The notes beneath the pieces were generated by a model. It did not search any database, was not told where the DNA came from, and saw only the letters and a program-made list of their open reading frames with translations. From Bacteroidota bacterium (lineage in GTDB: Bacteria > Bacteroidota > Bacteroidia > Chitinophagales > Chitinophagaceae): a stretch of DNA of 32,935 nucleotides. Made by a program: the position numbers and the translations under genes. The stretch spans positions 1 to 32,935 of the forward strand of contig JAKQJG010000080.1 of assembly GCA_029561305.1 (NCBI GenBank), given 5' to 3'. Positions 1 through 8,234 of this stretch are shown one piece after another; within the stretch, counting starts at the first letter, position 1; the number at the start of each line of letters is the position of its first letter.

Positions 1-1286
1 AAACCAGGTGTTTGTTCTGCCAGTTTGTGAATATCAAGTGTAGAAGAAATCTTTATTGGGCCAAGATGCACTTTAAAAATAGCTTCCCTTCCTACCAAAT
101 CGGGTTTGTCAATAGTGATCTGCCTGTCGAAACGACCCGGGCGGAGCAAAGCAGTATCCAATACATCCGGCCTGTTAGTGGCTGCAAGAATAATGATTCC
201 AAGGTCGGTACCAAAACCATCCATTTCCACCAGCAACTGGTTCAATGTGTTTTCTCTTTCGTCATTGCTCATCATCACATTCTTACCCCTGGCCCTGCCG
301 ATAGCGTCTATTTCATCAATAAAAATGATACAAGGCGCTTTTTCCCTGGCCTGTTTAAACAAGTCCCTTACACGGCTGGCACCCACACCCACAAACATCT
401 CTACAAAATCACTGCCGCTCAGGCTAAAGAAAGGCACTTGTGCTTCTCCGGCCACCGCCTTTGCCAAAAGCGTTTTACCGGTACCGGGAGGCCCGATCAG
501 CAAGGCGCCTTTTGGGATTTTACCACCAAGGGCTGTATATTTTTTGGGATTTTTTAAGAAATCGACGATCTCCATCACTTCCACTTTCGCTTCATCCAGC
601 CCGGCTACATCACCAAAATTGATATTTACTTTAGATGCTTTATCAAACAAAGTAGCTTTTGATTTACCGATATTGAAAATGCCACCCGGCCCTCCTCCGG
701 AGCCTCCTGGTCCACCTACCTTCCGCATCATCATAATGAACAGTAAACCGATTAAAAGAATGGGAAGCAGTGTAGTCACCAGTTGTGCCAATACTTCACC
801 TTCCTCTTTAGGAAAATCAGGCACTACTCTTACACCTGGATGCTCTTTGTAAAAATTATTGGCATTCATCAGCTCCGTAATGGTCTTGTCCTTAGATATA
901 CCAAAGGCTACCTGCGGCGGCGTAGTTTTTAAAAGAGCATCAAATTGGGCAGGTTCTTTAATTTCGAGCAGGGTTTTGTAATACTCGGGGTTGTTTTTGA
1001 TAGAATCTTTGTATAAATGAACCCTTACGATACTTTTGTTGATGACAGTCTCTGTTTTTTCTACATGGCCCTTGAGCACCATTTCGTAAAAAGCTGTTTC
1101 AGATGTGTCTTTTCCTGCTCCGCTTACACCTCTTACCAGGTTCCAGCCAATGAGCGCTGCAAAAGCAATAGCATATATCCAATATATATTAAACCTGGGT
1201 TTTTTCTTCTGGCTGTCATCTCCCGGCTGGGGAATGTTATTTGGGCTGGGCTTCCTGTTCTTTTCCGTTGTGTTTTCTTCAGACAT
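1..1286 (-). CDS. ftsH: ATP-dependent zinc metalloprotease FtsH (3' part cut by window edge)
   Basis: Membrane-anchored AAA+ protease that extracts and degrades misfolded membrane proteins and selected cytosolic regulators. The gene reads leftward from an ATG at 1284-1286 and has no stop before base 1, so 428 codons are visible. Seen in order: a transmembrane segment near residues 27-45, an extracytoplasmic domain, a second transmembrane helix near 163-188, a Gly/Pro-rich linker ([14 protein letters not shown]), Walker A GPPGTGKT at 265-272, Walker B with FIDEIDA ending near 328, and the second region of homology with ATNRPDVLD and RPGRFDRQ near 369-388. The zinc-binding HEXXH protease domain lies outside the window, so protease activity is inferred from family membership. 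rsfS lies 61 bases upstream on the same strand and the two are probably co-transcribed, a gene order common in Bacteroidota. Confidence 0.97.
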   Translation of the reverse strand, partial: MSEENTTEKNRKPSPNNIPQPGDDSQKKKPRFNIYWIYAIAFAALIGWNLVRGVSGAGKDTSETAFYEMVLKGHVEKTETVINKSIVRVHLYKDSIKNNPEYYKTLLEIKEPAQFDALLKTTPPQVAFGISKDKTITELMNANNFYKEHPGVRVVPDFPKEEGEVLAQLVTTLLPILLIGLLFIMMMRKVGGPGGSGGGPGGIFNIGKSKATLFDKASKVNINFGDVAGLDEAKVEVMEIVDFLKNPKKYTALGGKIPKGALLIGPPGTGKTLLAKAVAGEAQVPFFSLSGSDFVEMFVGVGASRVRDLFKQAREKAPCIIFIDEIDAIGRARGKNVMMSNDERENTLNQLLVEMDGFGTDLGIIILAATNRPDVLDTALLRPGRFDRQITIDKPDLVGREAIFKVHLGPIKISSTLDIHKLAEQTPG

Positions 1287-1347
1287 AAAATACGTTCTTA
1301 CAAATGTGTGTTTAGTTGTTTGCTACGGTATATAACAAAATATTTGA

Positions 1348-1752
1348 TTAATCGTTGTGTTCCATCATGGGAGCGTCACTCCACATTTCTTCCAATTGGT
1401 AAAATTTTCTTTGTTCTGTCATCATCACATGTACCACAATATTGACATAATCGATCAATACCCACTGAAGGCCCTGTCTTCCTTCGTGATGATACGGCTT
1501 TTCCCCGCAATGCGTTTTCACTTCATCATCCACATGGTCGGCGATAGCTTTTAACTGGGTGGTATTGCTTACTTCGCAGATCACAAAGAAATCTGCCACA
1601 GCCTCGGGTATTTTTCTAAGATCAAGGCTGACAATATTTTCACCTTTTTTTTCCTGGATGGCGTTTACGATGGCTTTAAAGAGTTTACTGTTCCTGGTGA
1701 GCCGTGATGCCGTATTTTTTTTGCGGCTTGATAAGACTGTAAGATTGTTCAA
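1348..1752 (-). CDS. rsfS: Ribosome silencing factor RsfS (Iojap/YbeB family)
   Basis: Binds ribosomal protein uL14 and blocks subunit joining, lowering translation in starved cells. The core family sequence is clear: KKGENIVSLDLRKIPEAV, DFFVICE, then YHHEGRQGLQWVLIDY and VHVM near the end. The open frame reaches an ATG at 1884, but that would add 44 basic, low-complexity residues not usual in this family (normally about 110-135 residues). I prefer the in-frame TTG at 1750-1752, giving 134 residues beginning (M)NNLTVLSSRKKN, which resembles related starts. A promoter-like -7 element at 1843-1850 on the minus strand would start transcription downstream of the ATG at 1884, which supports the shorter form. 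It is divergent from birA and upstream of ftsH. Function is secure; the start is moderately sure. Confidence 0.9.
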   Translation of the reverse strand: MNNLTVLSSRKKNTASRLTRNSKLFKAIVNAIQEKKGENIVSLDLRKIPEAVADFFVICEVSNTTQLKAIADHVDDEVKTHCGEKPYHHEGRQGLQWVLIDYVNIVVHVMMTEQRKFYQLEEMWSDAPMMEHND

Positions 1753-1842
1753 ATGCTTTTGTTTTCTGTTAAAATGATGTTTGCTTTTACTGCCCGGTCT
1801 TCTTTTTTTTGTGCCGGGTAGCTTGTAGCTTGCAACAGGTTT

Positions 1843-1850
1843 CAAAAATA
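1843..1850 (-). promoter_or_regulatory. Putative -7 promoter element for rsfS-ftsH
   Basis: On the minus strand this octamer reads TATTTTTG, a full match to the Bacteroidota -7 consensus TAnnTTTG. No good TTTG -33 box lies at the ideal distance, though several TTG triplets lie upstream. If used, transcription starts near 1836 and gives an 80-90 base leader before the TTG start of rsfS. Pattern match only. Confidence 0.35.
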
Positions 1851-1917
1851 CAATTTCTTTACCAACAATAAGCCTCCGGGGCAATTCAGGTAAGGTGAAA
1901 AGGAGAAACTTGCTTTT

Positions 1918-2682
1918 ATGCCTTCAGCCGGTAACAAATTTATTATACTCGACAGCGTGGACAGCACCAACAACTATGCCATGGCACAAGCCCATGCGGC
2001 ATTGGCAACACATGGCGATGCTATTTTTGCTTACCGGCAAACCGGTGGAAAGGGGCAAAGGGGCAAAACCTGGCTCACAGGTAACGGAGAAAATATAGCT
2101 ATTAGTATTATCATCGAGCCAAATCAATTACAAGTGGCAGAACAATTCTGTTTATCGGCGGCCGTAGCACTGGGTTGCCATGATTTTTTTAGTAGTTATG
2201 CCGGGGAAGAGACTTTTATTAAATGGCCTAACGATATCTATTGGCGTGACAGAAAGGCAGGGGGAGTTCTAATAGAGAACGTGATAGGTAAACATAAGCA
2301 GGTTAATAACAATGAAACTTCCTGGAAATATGCTATTATCGGAATTGGTATAAATATAAACCAGGCCATTTTTGATCCAGGTTTGAAAAATGTAGTTTCA
2401 CTAAAACAGATCACAGGTAAGTATTTTGAAGTGGCAGACCTGGCGAAAGAGCTGCATCAAAAGATTATAAAAAGAACCAATGCTCTTAACACTGGATATT
2501 TTGATCAATTAATGGAAGAATACAACGCTTTGTTATTTAAGAAAGATTGTGCGGTAAAACTGAGAAAGGGCAATATTGAGTTTGACACGGTGATAAAATC
2601 CGTCACTAAAAACGGACAATTGTACACCGTTGACAGGATTGACAATTTTTTTGATTTTGGCGAAGTGGAATGGATCATCTAG
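1918..2682 (+). CDS. birA: Biotin--[acetyl-CoA-carboxylase] ligase
   Basis: Activates biotin to biotinyl-5'-AMP and transfers it to the lysine of biotin carboxyl carrier proteins. The 254-residue protein has the biotin-loop motif TGGKGQRGKTW at about residues 42-52 (a variant of the family GRGRxGRxW), KWPNDI near 100 and AGGVLIEN shortly after, all typical of the catalytic domain, followed by a short C-terminal beta domain. There is no N-terminal helix-turn-helix, so this is the monofunctional type that does not repress biotin synthesis genes. The ATG at 1918 places the first conserved strand (FIILDSVDSTNNYA) at residue 8, as expected. Divergent from rsfS and convergent with pdxH. Confidence 0.95.
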   Translation: MPSAGNKFIILDSVDSTNNYAMAQAHAALATHGDAIFAYRQTGGKGQRGKTWLTGNGENIAISIIIEPNQLQVAEQFCLSAAVALGCHDFFSSYAGEETFIKWPNDIYWRDRKAGGVLIENVIGKHKQVNNNETSWKYAIIGIGININQAIFDPGLKNVVSLKQITGKYFEVADLAKELHQKIIKRTNALNTGYFDQLMEEYNALLFKKDCAVKLRKGNIEFDTVIKSVTKNGQLYTVDRIDNFFDFGEVEWII

Positions 2683-2766
2683 AAATGTAGAAGTGTAGAA
2701 ATTTGAGAAGTAAAGATCAGGCAAAGCAGCAACTAAACTCCTCAACCACTAAACAGCCTAAACTTT

Positions 2767-3408
2767 TTAGGGTGCCAGCCTTTCGATCTTCCATACACCT
2801 GTTGACTGCAAAGTATATTGCAACCTGTCATGCAGCCTGCTGGGTCTTCCCTGCCAAAATTCTATTAATTGGGGTTTTAACCTGTAACCACCCCAATGTG
2901 TGGGCCTCACTATGGGAGACTGGCTGAATTTTTCCTCGTATGTTTTTACATTTCCTTCAATCAGATCCCTGTTTTCTATCACCCTGCTTTGCGGTGATGC
3001 CCAGGCGCCTACCTGGCTGCCGACAGGTCGGGAAAAAAAGTATTCATCACTTTCTGCTGCACTTATTTTTTCAATGCTGCCTTCAATGCGTATTTGCCGT
3101 TCCAGTTCCTTCCAGAAAAACACTATGCTGGCAACAGGGTTTTCAGCCAGTGTTTTTCCTTTGTTGCTTTCGTAATTGGTAAAAAAAACAAAACCATTGG
3201 CATCATATCCCTTTAATAAAACGATCCTTGCAGAAGGTTTGCCGTCTTTGGTGGCGGTAGCCAGTGTAAACGCATTTACCTCATCAATTTTGCTTGCTAA
3301 GGCATCATTCCACCAATGGGTAAATTGTGTTATGGCATCGGCAGCTGCATCTGCTTCTGTAAAACTTTTTAGCATATAATCTTTCCTGATAGCAGCTATT
3401 GAACTCAT
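2767..3408 (-). CDS. pdxH: Pyridoxamine/pyridoxine 5'-phosphate oxidase
   Basis: FMN-dependent cytosolic oxidase that converts pyridoxamine or pyridoxine 5'-phosphate to pyridoxal 5'-phosphate, the last step of vitamin B6 synthesis and salvage. The 213 residues from the ATG at 3406-3408 match the usual length. Visible motifs: RIVLLKGYD and FFTNYESNKGKTL (FMN and phosphate contacts), RIEG, SRPVGSQVGAWAS, and near the end IEFWQGRPSRLHDR, which fits the family signature E-[FWYH]-W-x5-R-[LIVM]-H-D-R, followed by ERLAP. A longer frame from 3468 adds 20 residues of Phe/Ser/Thr-rich sequence with no family counterpart and was not used. CAACTTTG just upstream on the minus strand (3428-3435) is a 7-of-8 match to the -7 consensus. 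Confidence 0.96.
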   Translation of the reverse strand: MSSIAAIRKDYMLKSFTEADAAADAITQFTHWWNDALASKIDEVNAFTLATATKDGKPSARIVLLKGYDANGFVFFTNYESNKGKTLAENPVASIVFFWKELERQIRIEGSIEKISAAESDEYFFSRPVGSQVGAWASPQSRVIENRDLIEGNVKTYEEKFSQSPIVRPTHWGGYRLKPQLIEFWQGRPSRLHDRLQYTLQSTGVWKIERLAP

Positions 3409-3477
3409 ATCCTTGTATTTTGTGTGCAAAGTTGATGTAAAAGAGGAGAAGAAAAAATTTACATCCACTGATTTTTA

Positions 3478-3966
3478 TCAGTCACCAGTAACGGGAGGGA
3501 ACTTTAAGTGTTCTATTTCTTCTTCAGCATTGGCAAGCATGCTTTCCAGCTCTGCAATGCGGCTTACCTGCTGCTGCTGAATGATATGTTGTGTTTTTAA
3601 TTCCTGCAGTCTTTCTCCAAGATCATCCAGTTGTACCTGCAGCAGGCTGTACTTGCTTTTTATTTCTTCCAGCTGGTAACCCGTGCTAACACCAAGGGAT
3701 ACCTGCTTTTCCAGGTCGGCTTCTCTTTCGGCAGCACCTTCTGCTTTTTGCATCAGTTCATTTACATAACTGCGTACATATTTTAATTCCTGGGTCTGCA
3801 GGTCGTAATAACTTTTTAATTCAGCGCCCGCTGAAGCTTTTTCTTCCAGTTCTTTTTGCTCCGTGTTTTTTGATACAGCGGCCTGCTGGTATTCCTGCAG
3901 TATGCCTTTGAGGGTGGCGTTTTCTGCCAGCAATTTCTCAGTGTCTGTATGGAGGTTTTCGTTCAT
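3478..3966 (-). CDS. Small coiled-coil protein of unknown function
   Basis: 162 residues, hydrophilic, with no signal peptide or membrane segment. Almost the whole length is Glu/Gln/Lys/Leu-rich with heptad-like spacing (for example LLAENATLKGILQEYQ, then VQLDDLGERLQELKTQ and ELESMLANAEEEIEHLK), consistent with a long coiled coil. The last residues (FPPVTGD) break the helix pattern. It sits between lacI and pdxH on the same strand, with 33 bases to the lacI stop and 69 to the pdxH start. No enzymatic motif is seen. Structural or scaffold roles are possible, but I recognise no named family. Confidence 0.75.
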   Translation of the reverse strand: MNENLHTDTEKLLAENATLKGILQEYQQAAVSKNTEQKELEEKASAGAELKSYYDLQTQELKYVRSYVNELMQKAEGAAEREADLEKQVSLGVSTGYQLEEIKSKYSLLQVQLDDLGERLQELKTQHIIQQQQVSRIAELESMLANAEEEIEHLKFPPVTGD

Positions 3967-3999
3967 GTGCTGGGTGCAAATGTAGCGAACGTGCTGGTA

Positions 4000-4977
4000 T
4001 TATATGGAACCACCGGGTACAAGCACCGACTCTACGATCAGTTCTTTAGGAGCCTGGTCGCCGGCAATATTTTCCATCATGGTGGTAAATGCCAGCTTAC
4101 CTAATTTATAACCGCTGGTTTCCACATAGGTAATATCGGGGTGATACAGTTTTGGAATAAATCCGTTGCTGATGGTGATCACAGCGATATCATCCGGTAC
4201 TTTCAGCCCGGCTTCCAGCACTGCTTTCATCGCACCTGTTAAAATTTCATCACTCATGCAGAACAAGCTGTCCGGTTGTTGTTGAAGAGCAGCGGCAGTA
4301 ACCGCTTTTGCTTCTTCCGGATTGTCTACATGATGAACCAGTACCTGCAGATTGTTCCCGGTTACCTCAAGAAAAGCTTTTTCTCTTTTTTTAGTGATAG
4401 AAAGCCCGGGATTTCCAAAAAGGGCCAGCAGTTTTTTCTTATTCTTTTCCACGATTGTACCGGCAGCAATAATAGCTGAGCCGGCGTCCGCCATACAAAC
4501 TTTTATTTCTTCATTATCGTCGGGCACTTTATCAAAAAATATAACCGGCACTCCCGTGTTCTTTAATTTTTTATAGAGATCAATATTAGTATTACCTGAT
4601 GTTAAACAGGTAAATACACCGGCCACCCTGTTCTGCCTGCACAGCTTTACGCTATCCTGTTCCGACCTGCTGTCATCCCCCGATTGCAGTATCAGTAATG
4701 TATACCCGCTTTTCCTGCATTCTTCCTCTACGGCAGCAATAAAAGAATCGTAAAAGAAATTGGCTACGGATGGAACAATGAGTCCAAAAAGATTGTTTTT
4801 ACTGGTACGCAGGTGAATGGCGTTGGTGTTTGGTTCGTAGTCAAGTGCATCCGCAAGCTCCCTTACCCTTAGTTTGGTTTTATCCGAAATATCAGGATGA
4901 TCTTTCAATGCCCTGGATACCGTTGAAATACTGATACCCAGCATTTCAGAGAGCTTTTTAAGTGTGGCGTTGTTCAT
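4000..4977 (-). CDS. LacI-family transcriptional regulator
   Basis: DNA-binding repressor or activator controlled by a sugar-like ligand. From the ATG at 4975-4977 the protein has 325 residues and begins directly with the LacI helix-turn-helix: ATLKKLSEMLGISISTVSRAL near residues 3-23, then the hinge-leading segment with VRELADALDYEPN. Residues from about 60 onward fit the periplasmic-binding-protein fold (LFGLIVPSVANFFYDSFI, then VAGVFTCLTSG, DDIAVITISNG). A longer frame from 5058 adds 27 residues rich in Phe and Lys that overlap the operator-like DNA, and is unlikely. It is divergent from susC, so it probably controls susCD and its own gene through sites at 5011-5046. The inducer cannot be read from the sequence. 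Confidence 0.93.
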   Translation of the reverse strand: MNNATLKKLSEMLGISISTVSRALKDHPDISDKTKLRVRELADALDYEPNTNAIHLRTSKNNLFGLIVPSVANFFYDSFIAAVEEECRKSGYTLLILQSGDDSRSEQDSVKLCRQNRVAGVFTCLTSGNTNIDLYKKLKNTGVPVIFFDKVPDDNEEIKVCMADAGSAIIAAGTIVEKNKKKLLALFGNPGLSITKKREKAFLEVTGNNLQVLVHHVDNPEEAKAVTAAALQQQPDSLFCMSDEILTGAMKAVLEAGLKVPDDIAVITISNGFIPKLYHPDITYVETSGYKLGKLAFTTMMENIAGDQAPKELIVESVLVPGGSI

Positions 4978-5010
4978 ATTGCAAATAAAGGTGAAAATAA
5001 TCTTTTTAAC

Positions 5011-5046
5011 AGCAAAGCGTTTCGCAAACAATTTCGCAAACGTTTG
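5011..5046. promoter_or_regulatory. Putative LacI operator cluster between lacI and susC
   Basis: A perfect 10-base palindrome CAAACGTTTG lies at 5037-5046, with the central CG typical of LacI-family operators. A weaker CG-centred palindrome (GCAAAGCGTTTCGC, 5 of 7 pairs) lies at 5012-5025. The two centres are 23 bases apart, about two helical turns, so the sites would face the same side of the helix. In addition TTTCGCAAAC occurs twice in direct orientation at 5020-5029 and 5032-5041. The location, 34-70 bases upstream of the lacI start and about 165-215 bases upstream of susC, fits shared control. Binding is inferred. Confidence 0.55.
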
Positions 5047-5114
5047 TTGTAAAAACAAACCTTTGCAATTAGTTGTTTAGGAAAATCCTTGCGGTAATTT
5101 ATAAAATTGTTATA

Positions 5115-5122
5115 CTTTTAGA
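5115..5122 (+). promoter_or_regulatory. Possible -7 promoter element for susCD
   Basis: TACTTTTA matches the Bacteroidota -7 consensus TAnnTTTG at 7 of 8 positions. A TTG triplet lies about 21 bases upstream (in CCTTGCGG), where the -33 element would be. This would give a leader of about 100 bases before susC, downstream of the operator cluster. Weak evidence, pattern only. Confidence 0.3.
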
Positions 5123-5225
5123 TTGTAATTGCTGCCAATCAATACCCCCCAAGGTACTCTTTTGCAGTACATTATATTCTTCTATTACCAAAACATAAAA
5201 CTTACCGATTATGCATCTTGCTACG

Positions 5226-8210
5226 ATGAAAAGATGTGCTATGCTCCTGATAGCCATCTTTGGGTTTACAGCTTTATCGCTTGCCCAAACAGTTACTGGA
5301 AAAGTAACTGACAAAAAAGGGGAACCACTTCCCGGCGTAACAGTAACCGTAAAGGGAACTAAGACCGCTACTTCCACAAACACTTCCGGCGTTTACACAC
5401 TCAACAATGTTGGTGCTGATGCAGTACTTGTTTTTACTGGCGCAGGCATTGGCAGGCAGGAAATTCCTGTTGGTGGCCAGGCCGCCATTAACGCCGAACT
5501 CGAAACAACTGTTGGCAACCTGAACGAGGTTGTTGTGGTTGGTTACGGTACAGCAAGGCGTAAAGACCTTACCGGGTCGGTTGCCACAGTACAGGCAAAA
5601 GACTTTAACAAAGGTGTTTACACATCAGCTGACCAGTTAATACAGGGTAAAGTAGCTGGTGTACAAATGATCAACAACACGGGCGCACCAGGCGGTGCTT
5701 CTACAGTAAAAATCAGGGGTAACTCTACCGTTACAGGTAGTGGCCAACCTTTGTATGTTGTAGATGGTGTTGCTTTGGACGGCAGGTCCGTAGCTCCCGG
5801 TTTAGGAGATGTTGGTTTGGGGGGTAACAACCCCGGCGTAAATCCGTTGAACTTTATCAATCCCAATGATATCGCTTCTATGGACATCCTGAAAGATGCA
5901 TCTGCAACTGCGGTGTATGGTTCAAGGGCGGCATATGGTGTGGTAATTATTACCACTAAAAAAGGCCAGGCAGGTGTTCCTAAAATTGAGTTCGGCGCAT
6001 CTTATGGTGTTTCTAAAGTTTTCAAGAAATTGGAAGTGCTGGATGCAAATCAGTTTCGCCAGGCACTTACTTATTATGGATTGGGCAGTGCAAATGACAG
6101 GGGTTCAAGTGTAGATGCCTTTGACGCTATCAGTCAAACCGGCAAACTGCAAAATTATAACGTGGCCATTAGTGGCGGAACAGACGGTGCCAGGTACCGT
6201 TTTTCATTTGGTGCTTTAGACCAGGAGGGTATTATACGTAAAACAGGAATGAAAAAATACACTGCGAGCATGACAGGCAATTTCAAGTTCCTTGAAAGCA
6301 AGAATGTTGGCCTGGATGTAAGTATCATACCAAGTTTTTTTGAAAACCAGATAGCCCCTATTTCAAACAATGCCGGATCAAGAGGCAGTTTGATCGGTAA
6401 TGCATTACAATGGAACCCCACTGAAAAAATGATCTTGCGTAACGCAGCTAACACTGCCGATTCTTTGAATGTTGTGCAGGGTGATCTTATTAATCCTTTG
6501 GCACTGCAGGAAGCCTGGGATGATAAAAGCAAGGTCACCACCGTTTTTGCGAGCATATCTCCATACGTAAAAATTGTAAAGTCTCTTGAATATCGTTTTT
6601 TATACAGTGTTAACTACGCTACTGGTAACAGGAGAACAACCATTCAGCCTTTTATGAACCTGCCAGATGTACGCGGCAGGGGAAGAGCGGTTATATCAAA
6701 CAATGAGCTGTCTACAATTCAATTAACTCATACGCTTAATTTTAATGAAAAATTAAGTAGCAAGGTTAACTTGAATGCTTTGGTAGGCTATGAGTATATA
6801 AAATACACAAATAAAGGATCTTCAATGGGTGGTTTTGGCCAGGTGAATGGCGGATTTGGAAATTATGGCCTGGATTTCACTAATTATATCCAGTACTCAA
6901 ATTCATCTAACAGGGCGATTAGCTCATTCAACGATCCAACATCTGAAATTCAGTCATATTTTGGACGTGCCACGCTGAATTTTGATGAAAAATACCTGCT
7001 GACTGCTACAGTAAGAAGAGATGGTTCAACTAAGTTTGGTACAAATAACAAATACGGTGTTTTCCCTTCATTCTCAGCAGCATGGAATGTTTCTAAAGAA
7101 TCGTTCTTTAAAGTTAATTTCATTAACTCGTTAAAGATCCGTGCAGGTTGGGGCAGAACTGGTAACCAGGAGTTCCCTTCTGGTGCGGCCATAAGAAGAT
7201 ACTCTTTCTCAGGAGATGGAAGTGGTGCATTAAATCCTGTTAACAATGCTAATGAAGACCTGAAATGGCAGTCAGATAAGCAATATAATATTGGAGCAGA
7301 TATCACTATTCTTAACAACAAAGTAAACATTACAATGGATTACTTTAACAAGAATACTTCTGATCTTTTGTTCCCAACTGAACCAATTCAACCAGCTGCA
7401 CCAGGTGGAGCAATCACATGGAAAAATCTTCCTGGTAATATCGTGAACAAAGGTTTTGAATTTGCTGTTAATGCAACAATCGTGACTAGTAAAGATTTTA
7501 CCTGGGATCTTGGTGTGAATGCAACTTTTATGACGAACAACGTTTCAGGTTTGTCAGGTTCTATCAACACTGGTGCGCTTGACGGACAAGGTATTACTGG
7601 TTCAACAGTTCAGGTAATCCGTAATGGTCTTCCTATCAATGCTTTTGTAACAAGACAGTTCCTTGGTTTTGATAAAACCACAGGATTGGCTCAATACACA
7701 GGAGATGGTGATTTGCTTTTCTATGCAGGAAGCCCTAACCCAAGTACTTTACTAGGTTTTACAACTTCGGTTTCTTTCAAGAAGCTAACTTTTACAGCAA
7801 ATATGAACGGTGCTCTAGGTCAGTTGATCTACAACAATACGCTTAACAACGTAATTAATGTTGGCAGTATTAACAATGGTAAAAACATAGCGCTGTCAGT
7901 ATATGAAAATCCAGTAAAAGAATCATTTGCAAATCCGGTAACAGCTTCTTCAAGGTTCCTTGAAAAAGGCGATTACTTTAAACTGGCAAACGCTACATTG
8001 GCTTATAACGTAGGTAATGTAGGAAAGATCTTTAAAGGAGTAAATGTGTATGTAACAGGTCAGAACCTTTTAGTATTTACAGGCTTTACAGGGTTTGATC
8101 CGGAAGTAAACGTTGATAAGAATGTAAACGGTGTTCCGTCAGTTGGTATAGAATATATCCCATATCCATCAGCCAGAACAGTAACATTCGGAGTAAACTT
8201 CTCTTTATAA
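5226..8210 (+). CDS. SusC/RagA-family TonB-dependent outer-membrane transporter
   Basis: Imports oligosaccharides or other large ligands across the outer membrane with energy from TonB, capped by the SusD partner. From the ATG at 5226 it has 994 residues and a signal peptide MKRCAMLLIAIFGFTALSLA. An in-frame ATG at 5211 adds only five residues. Seen in order: a carboxypeptidase-regulatory-like domain (VTGKVTDKKGEPLPGVTV onward, to about 100), the TonB-box region NEVVVVGYG, the plug, the SusC signature around residues 219-247 (DILKDASATAVYGSRAA, then GVVIITTKKG), and a long beta-barrel ending in TVTFGVNFSL. susD follows after 24 bases. Probably controlled by the divergent LacI protein. Base composition falls in the barrel half (see findings). 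The transported ligand is unknown. Confidence 0.96.
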   Translation: MKRCAMLLIAIFGFTALSLAQTVTGKVTDKKGEPLPGVTVTVKGTKTATSTNTSGVYTLNNVGADAVLVFTGAGIGRQEIPVGGQAAINAELETTVGNLNEVVVVGYGTARRKDLTGSVATVQAKDFNKGVYTSADQLIQGKVAGVQMINNTGAPGGASTVKIRGNSTVTGSGQPLYVVDGVALDGRSVAPGLGDVGLGGNNPGVNPLNFINPNDIASMDILKDASATAVYGSRAAYGVVIITTKKGQAGVPKIEFGASYGVSKVFKKLEVLDANQFRQALTYYGLGSANDRGSSVDAFDAISQTGKLQNYNVAISGGTDGARYRFSFGALDQEGIIRKTGMKKYTASMTGNFKFLESKNVGLDVSIIPSFFENQIAPISNNAGSRGSLIGNALQWNPTEKMILRNAANTADSLNVVQGDLINPLALQEAWDDKSKVTTVFASISPYVKIVKSLEYRFLYSVNYATGNRRTTIQPFMNLPDVRGRGRAVISNNELSTIQLTHTLNFNEKLSSKVNLNALVGYEYIKYTNKGSSMGGFGQVNGGFGNYGLDFTNYIQYSNSSNRAISSFNDPTSEIQSYFGRATLNFDEKYLLTATVRRDGSTKFGTNNKYGVFPSFSAAWNVSKESFFKVNFINSLKIRAGWGRTGNQEFPSGAAIRRYSFSGDGSGALNPVNNANEDLKWQSDKQYNIGADITILNNKVNITMDYFNKNTSDLLFPTEPIQPAAPGGAITWKNLPGNIVNKGFEFAVNATIVTSKDFTWDLGVNATFMTNNVSGLSGSINTGALDGQGITGSTVQVIRNGLPINAFVTRQFLGFDKTTGLAQYTGDGDLLFYAGSPNPSTLLGFTTSVSFKKLTFTANMNGALGQLIYNNTLNNVINVGSINNGKNIALSVYENPVKESFANPVTASSRFLEKGDYFKLANATLAYNVGNVGKIFKGVNVYVTGQNLLVFTGFTGFDPEVNVDKNVNGVPSVGIEYIPYPSARTVTFGVNFSL

Positions 8211-8234
8211 TACTATTTCAAAAACATTAAGTAT

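Noticed and set aside
106-852. Plus-strand open frame of 248 codons opposite ftsH
   Set aside because: ftsH on the minus strand carries all expected AAA+ motifs across this stretch; the plus frame is Pro/Ser-rich with no domain.
1753-1884. 44-residue N-terminal extension of RsfS from the ATG at 1884
   Set aside because: Low-complexity basic sequence with intergenic-type direct repeats and a promoter-like element inside it; family members start near the TTG at 1752.
5618-5956. Antisense open frame within susC (112 codons)
   Set aside because: It lies opposite a well-supported coding region, has no start context or recognisable domain, and mirrors codon bias of susC.
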